From Mycolicibacterium mageritense (GTDB lineage: Bacteria; Actinomycetota; Actinomycetes; Mycobacteriales; Mycobacteriaceae): a stretch of 64,000 bases of DNA. Under the pieces are notes generated by a model. The model saw nothing but the letters and a program-made list of their open reading frames with translations, made no database searches and was not told the DNA's origin. The stretch spans positions 2,356,001-2,420,000 of the forward strand of contig NZ_AP022567.1 in assembly GCF_010727475.1 (NCBI RefSeq), given 5' to 3'. Shown here piece by piece: positions 52,375-62,757 of the stretch. The position numbers and the translations under genes were made by a program. Position 1 is the stretch's first letter. The number at the start of each line of letters is the position of its first letter.

Positions 52375-52392
52375 CGCTGTACAGATACAGCG
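52375..52392. promoter_or_regulatory. Inverted repeat in the monooxygenase promoter
   Basis: CGCTGTA (52375-52381) and TACAGCG (52386-52392) are exact complements around CAGA. The repeat lies 20 bases downstream of the LysR-type site and 56 bases before the ATG, in a locally AT-rich promoter region. It may be a second operator or part of the leader. Confidence 0.45.
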
Positions 52393-52447
52393 GGCGGCTG
52401 AATCATAGATCCCAACGAGCGATTCTGCGCGAACAGTGGAGGTTGGG

Positions 52448-53698
52448 ATGTCGAGCCAAGAGACCGAGGTTCTCGTCGTCGGCGCGGGTCAAGCCGGTAT
52501 TGCGATGAGCGAACACCTCGGCTTGCAGGGCATACCGCACCTCGTCCTCGAGCGCGACCGGATCGCCGAACGCTGGCGGTCATGGCGGTGGGACTCCCTG
52601 GTGGCCAACGGGCCCGCCTGGCACGACCGGTTTCCGGGCCAGGAGTTCACCATCGATCCCGATGCGTTCGCCGGAAAGGAACAGGTTGCCGACTACCTCG
52701 TCTCGTACGCGGAGAAGGTCGACGCGCCGATCCGCACCGGCGTCGAGGTGAAGTCGGTCCGAAAGCACCACGGCCGGCCGGGATTCCACGTCGAGACCTC
52801 CGACGGCTCCATCGAGGCGCGCTACGTCGTGGCGGCCACCGGGGCGTTCCAGAAGCCCGTCATCCCGCCGGTCGTACCGGAGACCGCAGGAATCCACCAG
52901 ATCCACTCCAGTGCCTATCACAACCCCCGGCAGTTGCCGCAGGGCTCGGTCCTGGTGATCGGCGCAGGGTCGTCGGGCGTGCAGATCGCCGATGAACTCC
53001 AGCAGTCGGGACGTCAGGTCTATCTCGCGGTCGGCCCACACGACCGACCGCCGCGCAGCTACCGCGGCCGTGATTTCTGTTGGTGGCTGGGGGTGCTCGG
53101 CAAATGGGACATGGCGGCACCGCCGCGCGGCGCCGAGCATGTGACCATCGCGGTCAGCGGGGCCCACGGCGGGCACACGGTCGACTTCCGGTCGCTCGCC
53201 GCGAGCGGCATCACGCTGCTGGGCATGGCGGGCGCGTTCTCCGACGGCGTCATGCGGTTCGCGCCCGATCTGCGCGCCAACATCGAAGCCGGCGATGCGA
53301 ACTACCTGTCGATGCTCGACGAGGCCGACGCCTACGTCGCCCGCAACGGACTCGACCTGCCCGAGGAACCACAGGCCCGCGTCCTCGGCCCCGACCCGGA
53401 CTGCATGACCAACCCGGTTCGCGAGTTGGACTTCGCGGCCGCCGGGATCACCTCGATCATCTGGGCGGTCGGCTTCGCGTTCGATTACGGCTGGTTGCAG
53501 GTCGACGCGTTCGACGAGAGCGGAAAGCCCCGCCACCAGCGCGGCGTGTCGTCGGAGCCCGGGGTGTACTTCCTGGGTCTGCCGTGGCAGTCCCGGCGCG
53601 GGTCGAGCTTCATCTGGGGCGTGTGGCACGACGCCAAGTACCTCGCCGACCAGATCGCGATCCAGCGCAGTTACCTCGCCTACACACCCGCCGACTAG
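52448..53698 (+). CDS. Flavin-dependent monooxygenase, candidate imidazoleacetate monooxygenase
   Basis: The 416-residue product starts at ATG 52448 with GGAGG upstream. It has an N-terminal FAD motif VVGAGQAGIAMSEHL (about residues 9-23) and an NADPH motif VIGAGSSGVQIADEL (about 171-185) with a connecting segment of the flavin-containing/YUCCA-like monooxygenase type. Such enzymes insert one oxygen atom using NAD(P)H. As first gene of the RidA-DUF1028-M20-AspA operon, in a cluster with a histamine-dehydrogenase-like enzyme, it is the best candidate for oxidation of imidazoleacetate. The substrate is inferred from context, not visible in the sequence. Confidence 0.85.
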   Translation: MSSQETEVLVVGAGQAGIAMSEHLGLQGIPHLVLERDRIAERWRSWRWDSLVANGPAWHDRFPGQEFTIDPDAFAGKEQVADYLVSYAEKVDAPIRTGVEVKSVRKHHGRPGFHVETSDGSIEARYVVAATGAFQKPVIPPVVPETAGIHQIHSSAYHNPRQLPQGSVLVIGAGSSGVQIADELQQSGRQVYLAVGPHDRPPRSYRGRDFCWWLGVLGKWDMAAPPRGAEHVTIAVSGAHGGHTVDFRSLAASGITLLGMAGAFSDGVMRFAPDLRANIEAGDANYLSMLDEADAYVARNGLDLPEEPQARVLGPDPDCMTNPVRELDFAAAGITSIIWAVGFAFDYGWLQVDAFDESGKPRHQRGVSSEPGVYFLGLPWQSRRGSSFIWGVWHDAKYLADQIAIQRSYLAYTPAD

Positions 53699-53710
53699 GA
53701 AGGACAGCTG

Positions 53711-54136
53711 ATGGCACCGACCCACACCCGCATCCGGCCCTTCAACACCAAAGACACCTATCCCGAACAGAACCTCGACAACGACCTGTGTCAGGCGGTC
53801 GTCGCGGGCGGCGTGGTCTACCTGCGCGGCCAGATCGGCCAGGATCTCGACACACGCGAGTCGGTGGGCATCGGCGACGTCGCCGCACAGACCGAGAAGG
53901 CCATGAGCAACATCGCGATGCTGCTCGAGGAGGCCGGGAGCTCACTGCGAGACATCGTCAAGGTCACGGTGTATCTGACCGACATCCGGTACCGCGAAAC
54001 CGTCTACCGGATCATGGGCCGCTGGCTCAAAGGGGTGTTCCCGGTGTCAACCGGCCTCGTCGTCGAGGCGCTCGCGCGGCCCGAATGGCTCGTCGAGATC
54101 GACGCGACCGCCGTGATCTCCGGGGAGACCGAATGA
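53711..54136 (+). CDS. RidA/YjgF-family protein
   Basis: The 141-residue product fits the Rid family. The conserved segments are VYLRGQIGQDLDTRES, the helix TEKAMSNIAMLLEEAGSSLR, and DIVKVTVYLTDIRYRET. The active-site Arg that binds carboxylates in enamine/imine deaminases is not at the exact E. coli position, so it may be a divergent subfamily. Rid proteins hydrolyse reactive imines; in this operon an N-formimino or other imine intermediate is a likely target. The stop overlaps the DUF1028 ATG (ATGA). Confidence 0.87.
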   Translation: MAPTHTRIRPFNTKDTYPEQNLDNDLCQAVVAGGVVYLRGQIGQDLDTRESVGIGDVAAQTEKAMSNIAMLLEEAGSSLRDIVKVTVYLTDIRYRETVYRIMGRWLKGVFPVSTGLVVEALARPEWLVEIDATAVISGETE

Positions 54137-54807
54137 CGTTCTCGCTCGTCGCCCGGGATGCCGCGACCGGCGCCTTCGGCATCGTGATCTCCTCCTCGAG
54201 TCCCGCGGTCGCGTCACGCTGTGCCCACGCCCGGGCCGGCGTCGGCGTGGTTGCGTCGCAGAATGTCACCAACCCGGCCCTCGGCACGCTTGTGCTCGAC
54301 GCGCTGGCCGCCGGCTCCGATGCCGACGCGGCGCTCAAAGCCGCTCTGGCGCAAGAACAATTCCCGGCGTACCGACAGGTGACCGTCGTCGATGCCAACG
54401 GCACCACCGCGGTGCACTCCGGACCCAAAAGCCTCGGCATCCACACGCATGTCGAAGGCGATCAGGCCGTGGCCGCGGGCAATCTGCTCGCCGACGCGGC
54501 TGTCATCTCCGAGCTGCTGGCCGGCTACGCGAACAGCACCGCCGAGGCGTTCGAGGCCCGGCTGCTCGACGGTATGCGCGCCGCCCTGGCCGCAGGCGGC
54601 GAAGCAGGCCCGGTGCACTCCGCCGGAATGCTTGTGGTGGAGGATGTTCCATGGCCCGTGACCGATCTGCGGGTCGATCACTCCGATGATCCGATCGGGG
54701 ATCTCGCCGAGCTGTGGCAGCTGTGGCAGCCGCAGAAGAACGACTACCGGACCCGCGGCCTCGACCCGACCCAGGCGCCGTCCTACGGAGTTCCGGGTGA
54801 CCAGTAG
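54133..54807 (+). CDS. DUF1028 (Ntn-hydrolase-like) protein
   Basis: The 224-residue product begins MTFSLVARDAATGAFGIVIS, which is the DUF1028 signature, and continues with ASRCAHARAGVGVVASQNVT. The family has an Ntn-hydrolase-like fold and occurs in amide or amine catabolic clusters, often with RidA proteins. No catalytic residue can be assigned with certainty. The overlap with RidA (4 bases) and with the M20 gene (11 bases) shows tight co-translation. It is a candidate for the deimination or amide-cleavage step that yields N-formyl-aspartate. Confidence 0.88.
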   Translation: MTFSLVARDAATGAFGIVISSSSPAVASRCAHARAGVGVVASQNVTNPALGTLVLDALAAGSDADAALKAALAQEQFPAYRQVTVVDANGTTAVHSGPKSLGIHTHVEGDQAVAAGNLLADAAVISELLAGYANSTAEAFEARLLDGMRAALAAGGEAGPVHSAGMLVVEDVPWPVTDLRVDHSDDPIGDLAELWQLWQPQKNDYRTRGLDPTQAPSYGVPGDQ

Positions 54808-55952
54808 CGACACCGCAATCGCCGCGGGCGTCGCCGCGGCGCACCCGCAGCTGATCGCGCTGTCCCGCGATCTCTACGACCACCCCGAGATCGCGTGGGA
54901 AGAGGTGCGTTCGGCCCGCCGGGTCGCCGAGCAGCTCTCCGATGGCGGGTTCGCGGTTACCGAACGATTCTGCGGTCTGGGCACCGCGTTCGCCGCCAGG
55001 GTCGGCAGCGGTGACCTGCACATCACCCTGTGCGCCGAGTACGACGCGCTGCCCGGCCTCGGTCATGCGTGCGGCCACAACCTGATCTCGGCCATCACCG
55101 TCGGCGCGGCGCTGGCCCTGGCACCTGTCGTCGACGATCTCGGCCTGACCCTTTCGGTGATCGGCACCCCGGCCGAGGAAGGCGGTGGCGGAAAGATCGA
55201 ACTGCTCGAACGTGACGGTTTCGCCGGGCAGCACGCCGCCGCGATGGTGCATCCCGGACCCGTCGACGTGGCCCGTGCACAGCCGTTTGCGGTGTCGCAC
55301 AGCCACATCGAATTCCACGGCAAGTCGGCCCACGCGGCCGCCTACCCGGAGCGTGGGGTCAACGCGGCCGACGCGTTCACCATCGCCCAGGTCGCGATCG
55401 GACTGTTGCGGCAACAGCTGCCGTCGTCGGTGCGCGTGCACGGCATGATGACGCGCGGCGGCGAGGCACCCAACGCGATCGCCGAACGCACCGAGGGCCG
55501 CTGGTACGTGCGGGCCGAGACGCTAGCGCAGTTGGCCGAGGTCGAACCGAAGGTGATGCGCTGCTTCGAGGCCGGCGCGCTGGCGTCCGGCGCGACCCTC
55601 ACGGTGACCCCGGAATCCAAGCCGTACGCCGAATTCCGCACGGACGACGAACTGCTCGCGTGTTACGAACGACGGGCTGCCGCGGCCGGCAGGCACTTCG
55701 CGACCGGCCCCGACACCATGATGGCGCGCGCGTCGACCGACATGGGCAACGTGTCGCAGACCCTGCCCGCCATCCATCCCTACATCGGCATCGACTCGCT
55801 GCCCGCGGTCAACCACCAGCCCGAATTCGCCGCGGCCACCGTCACTCCCGCGGCCGAAACGGCCATCGCGCAGGGCGCGCTCGCGCTGGCAGGCACCGTT
55901 GCCGACGCCTGCACCGAAACCCACATCCGCCGGCGTCTGCTGGAGTCTCCTC

Positions 55953-55963
<11 letters not shown>
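54797..55963 (+). CDS. M20-family amidohydrolase, candidate N-formyl-aspartate deformylase
   Basis: The 388-residue product starts at GTG 54797, which has GGAG six bases upstream and overlaps the DUF1028 gene. It belongs to the AbgB/ILR1-type M20 hydrolases: metal-binding LPGLGHACGHNL near residue 85, GTPAEEGGGGK near 125, and the dimerisation domain with HIEFHGKSAHAAAYPE near 175. Members release amino acids from N-acyl conjugates. With an aspartate ammonia-lyase next in the operon, the product is probably aspartate. Its end overlaps aspA by 11 bases. Confidence 0.87.
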
Positions 55964-57362
<1,399 letters not shown>

Positions 57363-57363
57363 G

Positions 57364-58281
57364 TCAATCGGCACGCGTCGTGAAGATGCCCCGCGCGGCA
57401 TCGGCGACCGCCCGCGCGCGTGCGGTGCTGCGCACCGACTGCAGCCGCGCCAGCACGATCGGTAGGCCCGGCAGGTCGTCACGGATCGGGACCACGCTCA
57501 CCTCACCGCCGTCGTACGTGCCCCGATGGGCCGGAATCTGGTTGAGGATCGAGAACCCGTGCCCGCGCGCGACCAATCCGCGGACCGCCTCGTAACTGGC
57601 CGAACGATACCGAATCGTTGGTGTCACACCGGCTTTCGCGAGGATCGACTCGAAGTAGTCGCGGCTGTCTGGCAGGTCGAGCAACACCATCGGCTCGTCG
57701 GACAATTCGGTCAACCGGATGGATTTCCGGGTGGCCAGCCGATGTTCGGGCGGCAGCGCCACATACGGCGCCGCGACCCCGAGCGGCTCGGCGTCGATGC
57801 CCGCGCCGAGCCCCAGGTCATAGGTCAGGGCCAGCTCCGCTGTGCCGTTGCGCAGCACCGTACGGATCGCGTCGGCCGAAGTCTCGATGACCTCGACCTC
57901 GAGGTCGGGGTGGCGCGCCGCGAGATCGGACAGCAGCCGCGGCAGCACAAAGGGCGTCAGCGTGACGAAGCATGCCAACCGCACCGTGCCGTGCACCTGA
58001 TCGACGCTGCCGCTGGCGCTGTCGAGCACTTCGTCGAGGTGTGCGAGCAGGGCCCGGGTATCGCGCAGCATGTCCTCACCCGCAGCGGTGAGCGCAAGGC
58101 CGCGGGCCCGGTGCCGGATGAACAGCTGCGTGCCGATCTGCTGTTCGAGCTGGCTGATGGCGGCCGAGACCGCCGACTGTGCGATGTGCAACTCGTCGGC
58201 GGCCTTGGTCATGGACAGATAGGTCGCGGCCTTCACGAAGTACCGCAGCTGCGTGAGCGTGACGTCGGGACGTCGGCGCAT
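57364..58281 (-). CDS. LysR-family regulator of the predicted histamine regulon
   Basis: The 305-residue product starts at ATG 58281 with GGAG eight bases upstream. It has the LysR helix-turn-helix at about residues 5-62 (VTLTQLRYFVKAATYLSMTK and AQSAVSAAISQLEQQIG). A periplasmic-binding-protein-like effector domain follows. It lies 35 bases after the APC transporter gene on the same strand. Three promoter regions of the cluster share a T-N11-A element. The effector is inferred to be histamine or a pathway intermediate. Confidence 0.88.
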   Translation of the reverse strand: MRRRPDVTLTQLRYFVKAATYLSMTKAADELHIAQSAVSAAISQLEQQIGTQLFIRHRARGLALTAAGEDMLRDTRALLAHLDEVLDSASGSVDQVHGTVRLACFVTLTPFVLPRLLSDLAARHPDLEVEVIETSADAIRTVLRNGTAELALTYDLGLGAGIDAEPLGVAAPYVALPPEHRLATRKSIRLTELSDEPMVLLDLPDSRDYFESILAKAGVTPTIRYRSASYEAVRGLVARGHGFSILNQIPAHRGTYDGGEVSVVPIRDDLPGLPIVLARLQSVRSTARARAVADAARGIFTTRAD

Positions 58282-58316
58282 GCTGGCACTCCGTTCTGGC
58301 TTCGGAGCTACCAGCA

Positions 58317-59846
58317 TTACAGCTGCGCAGCTTCCTTACCAGGAAGGGTGCCTTCCAACGGGGCGCTCACCGGGCGTTCGGCCCGCACCGGCCGGGCGCG
58401 TAGGTAGCCGACCGCGCCGAGCAGGCCAAGCACCACCAGCGTGCCCAACGTGAAGACCTCGAAGGTCAGCTGGCTGACGCCCCAGGTGTCGACGAAGTCG
58501 TAGTCGAGCCCGAACAGGCGCTCCAGGGTGCCGGGGAACACCGCGACCCATGAGCCCAGCGCGACCCACGCGAAGCACAGCGCGCCGAGGGCCCGGAAGC
58601 CGGCGTTGCCCGTCGGCACCCGGAACGGCCGCGGCACATCGGGAAAGCGTGTGCGCAACCGCACGGCCGCGGGGATCGCGATGACGTAGCTGAGCAGGAA
58701 CGTGGAGATCGAGATGCTCAGCACCACACCGAAGATCGCCGCGGACGACCCGGTGACCTGCATGGCGACCAGGCAGAACACGGTCGCCACCACACCGGAG
58801 AGCAGGTTGACGCGAACGGGCGTGCCCAGTTGCGGGTGAAAGCGGCCGAAGAAGCCGCCGAAGAACGCGCCGTCGGCCGCGGCCATGGCCTGCATGCGGT
58901 CGCTGATGATCATCCAGGCCGAGCCCTGCGTCATGAGCACGATCGCGAAGATGATGCCCGTGACGGTCAGCATCGCCGGAGCGGCCGAGCCGTACACACT
59001 GAACACGGTCGACACGGCCTCCATGAGCCCGCCGATACCGGTGATCTGGTCCGCGGGCAGCACGATGAGGATCGCGAAGATCGGCAGCAGGTAGGCTGCG
59101 GCGGCGATACCGGCCGACCGCGCGATCGCGAACGGCACGTCACGGGCCGGGTTCTTCATCTCACCCGCGGCACTGTTGCCCGATTCGAACCCGAGGTAGG
59201 AGAAGAGCAGCAGCGGGGTCACACCGAGCAGGCCGCCCATGGTCGGCGCGAAGTCGCTGGCGGACAGTCCGGCGACACCGTTGCGGACCGCGTAGATCAC
59301 CGTGGTCACGAGAAACATGAGCAGGAATGCGATCTTGAGGATCGCGCCGATGTTCGGGATCCATTTGCCGTGGCGCAGGCTGATTATGGCGGCCAGCACA
59401 GTCAGCCAGATGAAGACGAGCTTGAACCCGTAGTCGGCGGCCGACCCGTGCTCGAAGTGCATGACGTAGGTGCTCCACGCCTCCGAGGCGATGAAGGCCA
59501 TCGATCCGCCGACCCACACCGGTTGCGTGACCCAGGTCAGCAGCGACGCGATGGCCGCGGCGGGGCGACCGAAAGCCTTGCGGCACCATACGTATACGCC
59601 GCCCTCGCCGGTGAACGCCGCGCCGGTCTCGGCGAAGATCAGGCCGTACGGCACCAGGAAGAACACCGCGAGCACGAGCGCCCACGTGAAGGTCTCGGCA
59701 CCGAATCCCGAGACCTGTCCCAGCGCCTCGATCGAGACCACGGCCGCGACGATGAGGAACACGATGTCGAGCCGGCCCAACGTCTTCTTGAGGTGCTTGA
59801 CCTCGCGATCAGCCTGCGCAGTCTGTGATTCCACTTGTGGTTCCAC
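58317..59846 (-). CDS. APC-family amine/amino-acid transporter
   Basis: The 509-residue product starts at GTG 59846, after GAGGG. It shows about 12 membrane helices and the APC features RLDIVFLIVAAVVSIEALGQ (helix 1, unwound region) and EGGVYVWCRKAFG (helix 2-3 loop). It ends in a short polar tail. These carriers move amino acids or biogenic amines, often by proton symport or exchange. Clustering with the lysR and amine-catabolic genes suggests histamine or imidazole-compound uptake. Confidence 0.85.
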   Translation of the reverse strand: MEPQVESQTAQADREVKHLKKTLGRLDIVFLIVAAVVSIEALGQVSGFGAETFTWALVLAVFFLVPYGLIFAETGAAFTGEGGVYVWCRKAFGRPAAAIASLLTWVTQPVWVGGSMAFIASEAWSTYVMHFEHGSAADYGFKLVFIWLTVLAAIISLRHGKWIPNIGAILKIAFLLMFLVTTVIYAVRNGVAGLSASDFAPTMGGLLGVTPLLLFSYLGFESGNSAAGEMKNPARDVPFAIARSAGIAAAAYLLPIFAILIVLPADQITGIGGLMEAVSTVFSVYGSAAPAMLTVTGIIFAIVLMTQGSAWMIISDRMQAMAAADGAFFGGFFGRFHPQLGTPVRVNLLSGVVATVFCLVAMQVTGSSAAIFGVVLSISISTFLLSYVIAIPAAVRLRTRFPDVPRPFRVPTGNAGFRALGALCFAWVALGSWVAVFPGTLERLFGLDYDFVDTWGVSQLTFEVFTLGTLVVLGLLGAVGYLRARPVRAERPVSAPLEGTLPGKEAAQL

Positions 59847-59936
59847 GGTGGACCCTCTGTTCTGGAGCGTGAATGTGATGGCCCCCACAGTGACCCCTCG
59901 GGCCTGCAGCTGTAAAACATTGTTTTCTGTCAATTC

Positions 59937-59955
59937 GCATCGGAAATTCCGATGC
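59937..59955. promoter_or_regulatory. LysR-type palindrome, APC transporter promoter
   Basis: GCATCGGAAATTCCGATGC is a perfect palindrome of 9-base arms around one base and contains T-N11-A (ATC-N9-GAT). It lies 91 bases upstream of the transporter start codon. It is the best conserved of three such sites in the cluster. Confidence 0.7.
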
Positions 59956-60098
59956 CGTGCGGGCTGGAGCTCGACGCAGTCCTTTCAGCGGCGCTGTAGC
60001 GACTGTGCAGCTTGTCGTGCCGAAAGTGCCGATCCGTCTAGCCAAGCTGCACGGTCGTCACAGCGCTTGGAAAAGGACCCCTGCGTCACGAACGGCGT

Positions 60099-60127
60099 GA
60101 GCCCGGACGCTCGTGGCGTCCGGGCTC
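60099..60127 (-). terminator. 12-base stem-loop downstream of the secreted-peptide gene
   Basis: GAGCCCGGACGC (60099-60110) and GCGTCCGGGCTC (60116-60127) are exact complements around a five-base loop. The stem starts 13 bases after the stop of the minus-strand peptide gene. There is no T-tract. Confidence 0.7.
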
Positions 60128-60140
60128 TGGCCGTCGGGTC

Positions 60141-60347
60141 TTACTTGGCGTGGTTGTTCTGGTGGTGGTGATGCACCGAGGTGCCGGGCTGCGGGAAGTT
60201 GTGCTGGTTCGGGAAGGCCGGGTGGCTGACCGAGGGGCCCGCGTTGGTCTGCGAGGCCTCGGCGTGGGCCGTGGTGGCCCCGAGGAATATGACGGCGGGG
60301 GCGGCGGCGAGGGCGAAACCGGCGGCGATGCGGCGGGTGATGGTCAT
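60141..60347 (-). CDS. Small secreted His-rich protein
   Basis: The 68-residue product starts at ATG 60347, with AGGAG five bases upstream. It has a Sec signal peptide (TRRIAAGFALAAAPAVIFLG, cleavage near AHA-EA at residue 28-29). A short mature part of about 40 residues follows, with a C-terminal run HHHHQNNHAK. The His cluster could bind metal. No family is recognised. A strong hairpin follows its stop, which supports a real transcription unit. It is divergent from the amine dehydrogenase gene. Confidence 0.7.
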   Translation of the reverse strand: MTITRRIAAGFALAAAPAVIFLGATTAHAEASQTNAGPSVSHPAFPNQHNFPQPGTSVHHHHQNNHAK

Positions 60348-60621
60348 GTCGACTCCTTTGTCGGGTAAGGCTTTTGGAGGTTTCTTCCGGTGTGTTCCGG
60401 CGTTGATATAAGAATGCCGCCCACCGCCCCCGCCAACCATCGGCTGACCGGCCCATCCACCGGACCAAACCCGTGTCCCCCGATCGGGGGAACCGTGGCC
60501 ACCTACATCGCCAAAACAGATGCAAAACCGCTGAAACCACTAGTTGACCGAGGTTTTGGGGCGCACGACGATAGCTGTTAGCCCAGGCGTGAGCCACGTC
60601 ACGAACTTTAGGAATGACTCG
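60348..60621. promoter_or_regulatory. Divergent promoter region of the peptide and amine dehydrogenase genes
   Basis: This 274-base region has a LysR-type site at 60505-60523. AGGAA lies about 8 bases before the dehydrogenase ATG. An A/T-richer stretch (60520-60560) could hold the promoter. No gene is seen here. Confidence 0.5.
60505..60523. promoter_or_regulatory. LysR-type site (ATC-N9-GAT), amine dehydrogenase promoter
   Basis: ACATCGCCAAAACAGATGC shares CATCG-N8-GATGC with the palindrome upstream of the APC transporter and contains T-N11-A. It lies 98 bases upstream of the dehydrogenase ATG at 60622. Confidence 0.55.
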
Positions 60622-62748
60622 ATGCGAGACCCCCGGTACGACATCCTCTTCGAACCCGTACAGATCGGCCCGGTCACCGCGCGCAACCGCTTCTACCAGG
60701 TGCCGCACTGCAATGGCATGGGATACCGCGACCCGTCGGGTGAGGCCTACATGCGCCGGATCAAGGCCGAGGGCGGGTGGGCCGTGGTGTGCACCGAGCA
60801 GGTCGAGATCCACCCCACCTCGGACATCGGGCCGTTCATCGAACTGCGGCTGTGGGACGACCAGGATCTGCCCGCCGTGGCCCGCATCGCGGAGAAGATC
60901 CACGAGGGCGGCGCCCTGGCCGGCATCGAACTGGCCCACAACGGCTTGAACTCGCCGAACCTGATCAGCCGGGAGGCCCCGCTGGGCCCGCAGAACCTGC
61001 CGGTCGTGTCGTGGAACTACGACCCGGTGCAGGCCCGCGAGATGACCAAGGCCGACATCGCCGACATGCGCTTCTGGCACCGCGAGGCCGTCCGCCGGTC
61101 CCTGCAGGCCGAATACGACATCATTTACGTCTACGCGGGGCACGCCATCGGCGGTCTGCACCACTTCCTGTCGCGGCGCTACAACAACCGCACCGACGAA
61201 TACGGCGGCAGCATCGAGAACCGGGCGAGGCTGCTGCGCGAGATTCTCGAGGACACCCGCGAGATGTGTGCCGGCAAGGCCGCGGTGGCGTGCCGCATCT
61301 CGGTCGACGAGCTGCTCGGCGACGACGGCATCACGCGGGCCGAGATCGAGGACGTCATCGGCATGCTCGGCGAGCACCCCGACCTGTGGGACTTCGTGCT
61401 GGGCAGCTGGGAGGACGATTCGGTCACGTCCAGGTTCGGCCCCGAGGCCGAACAGGAGCCCTACGTGCGCGGGCTCAAGGCACTCACCACCAAACCTGTT
61501 GTGGGCGTTGGTCGTTTCACCTCGCCCGACACGATGGTGCACCAGGTCAAGACCGGTGTGCTCGACCTCATCGGCGCAGCCCGGCCGTCTATCGCCGACC
61601 CCTTCCTGCCCAGCAAGATCGAGAGCGGCCACCTCGAGGACATCCGGGAATGCATCGGGTGCAACATCTGCGTGTCAGGTGATTTCACCATGTCTCCCAT
61701 CCGCTGCACCCAGAACCCGACCATGGGTGAGGAGTTCCGCCGCGGCTGGCATCCCGAGAAGATCCGCGCCAAGGCCAGCGACTCCTCGGTGCTGGTCGTC
61801 GGCGCCGGACCGGCCGGGCTGGAAGCGGCCCGCTCACTGGGCAACCGGGGCTACACCGTGAGCCTCGCGGAGGCCACGCGCACGCTGGGCGGCCGTGTTG
61901 CGCGCGAGTCGAAACTGCCGAGCCTCTCGGCGTGGATCCGCGTCGTGGACTACCGCGAGCAGCAGCTGGCCAAGCTCGACAACGTCGAGGTCTTCATGCA
62001 GAGCGAGATGACTGCCGATGACATCATCGAGAACGACTTCAACCACGTCGTGATCGCCACCGGCGCAGGCTGGCGCACCGACGGCGTCGGCCGCTGGCAC
62101 ACCAAGCCTCTCGAAATCGCCGAGGGCGCAGACATTCTGAGCCCCGATGACATCATGGCGGGCACGCGCCCGCGCGGTCAGCGCGTCGTGGTGTTCGACG
62201 ACGACCACTACTACATGGGTGGTGTGATCGCCGAGCTGCTCGCCAAAGAGGGCATGGACGTCACCCTGATCACGCCCGCCGCGCACGTGTCGCAATGGAC
62301 CACCAACACCTTGGAGGTCGCCCGGATCCGCAAGCGCGTGATCCGGGCCGGCATCGATGTGCGGACCAACACCGCGGTCACCGCCGTCACTGCCGACGGC
62401 GTGCGGACCGCATGCGTCTACACCGGTGACGAGGGCACCATGAACGCGGATTCGGTCGTCATGGTGACCGCGCGGCTCCCCCACGACGGCCTCTACCAAG
62501 AGCTGCTGAGCCGCGAAAGCGAATGGGCCGACGCGGACCTGCTGAGCGTGCGGGCCATCGGCGACGTGTGGGCGCCCGCCACCATCGCCGCCGCCGTGTG
62601 GTCGGGTCACCGCTACGCCGAAGAGCTCGACGAACCGCAGACGCTGGGCCCGGTGCCGTATCTGCGTGAAACCGCAGAACTCGCACCTGAAAATCCGGGC
62701 ACCTGTGCCTTCTTACCCATCACGCCGGTCCAGCCGGCCACCGTCTGA
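60622..62748 (+). CDS. Trimethylamine-dehydrogenase-family flavoprotein, histamine-dehydrogenase-like
   Basis: The 708-residue product starts at ATG 60622. An Old-Yellow-Enzyme-like barrel (1-340) contains Cys30 in the PHCNGMG stretch, the site of the 6-S-cysteinyl-FMN. A 4Fe-4S cluster motif follows (CIGCNIC at 344-350 plus C362), then an ADP/FAD-type domain with VVGAGPAGLEAARSLG near 394. By hand alignment the aromatic bowl of trimethylamine dehydrogenase is absent: Y60, S74, W105 and W355 correspond to Q60, E74, A105 and D354. Gln, Glu and Asp at three of these places are what I recall for the Nocardioides simplex histamine dehydrogenase. The expected reaction is oxidative deamination of histamine or a related amine to its aldehyde. 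Confidence 0.85.
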   Translation: MRDPRYDILFEPVQIGPVTARNRFYQVPHCNGMGYRDPSGEAYMRRIKAEGGWAVVCTEQVEIHPTSDIGPFIELRLWDDQDLPAVARIAEKIHEGGALAGIELAHNGLNSPNLISREAPLGPQNLPVVSWNYDPVQAREMTKADIADMRFWHREAVRRSLQAEYDIIYVYAGHAIGGLHHFLSRRYNNRTDEYGGSIENRARLLREILEDTREMCAGKAAVACRISVDELLGDDGITRAEIEDVIGMLGEHPDLWDFVLGSWEDDSVTSRFGPEAEQEPYVRGLKALTTKPVVGVGRFTSPDTMVHQVKTGVLDLIGAARPSIADPFLPSKIESGHLEDIRECIGCNICVSGDFTMSPIRCTQNPTMGEEFRRGWHPEKIRAKASDSSVLVVGAGPAGLEAARSLGNRGYTVSLAEATRTLGGRVARESKLPSLSAWIRVVDYREQQLAKLDNVEVFMQSEMTADDIIENDFNHVVIATGAGWRTDGVGRWHTKPLEIAEGADILSPDDIMAGTRPRGQRVVVFDDDHYYMGGVIAELLAKEGMDVTLITPAAHVSQWTTNTLEVARIRKRVIRAGIDVRTNTAVTAVTADGVRTACVYTGDEGTMNADSVVMVTARLPHDGLYQELLSRESEWADADLLSVRAIGDVWAPATIAAAVWSGHRYAEELDEPQTLGPVPYLRETAELAPENPGTCAFLPITPVQPATV

Positions 62749-62757
62749 GGAGAATCC

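Larger units (their letters stand above)
59847..60140. promoter_or_regulatory. Promoter region of the APC transporter-lysR operon
   Basis: This 294-base gap lies upstream of the APC gene and downstream of the small secreted-peptide gene. It holds the LysR-type palindrome (59937-59955) and a strong hairpin (60099-60127) that would end transcription from the peptide gene. No other gene is supported here. Confidence 0.5.
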
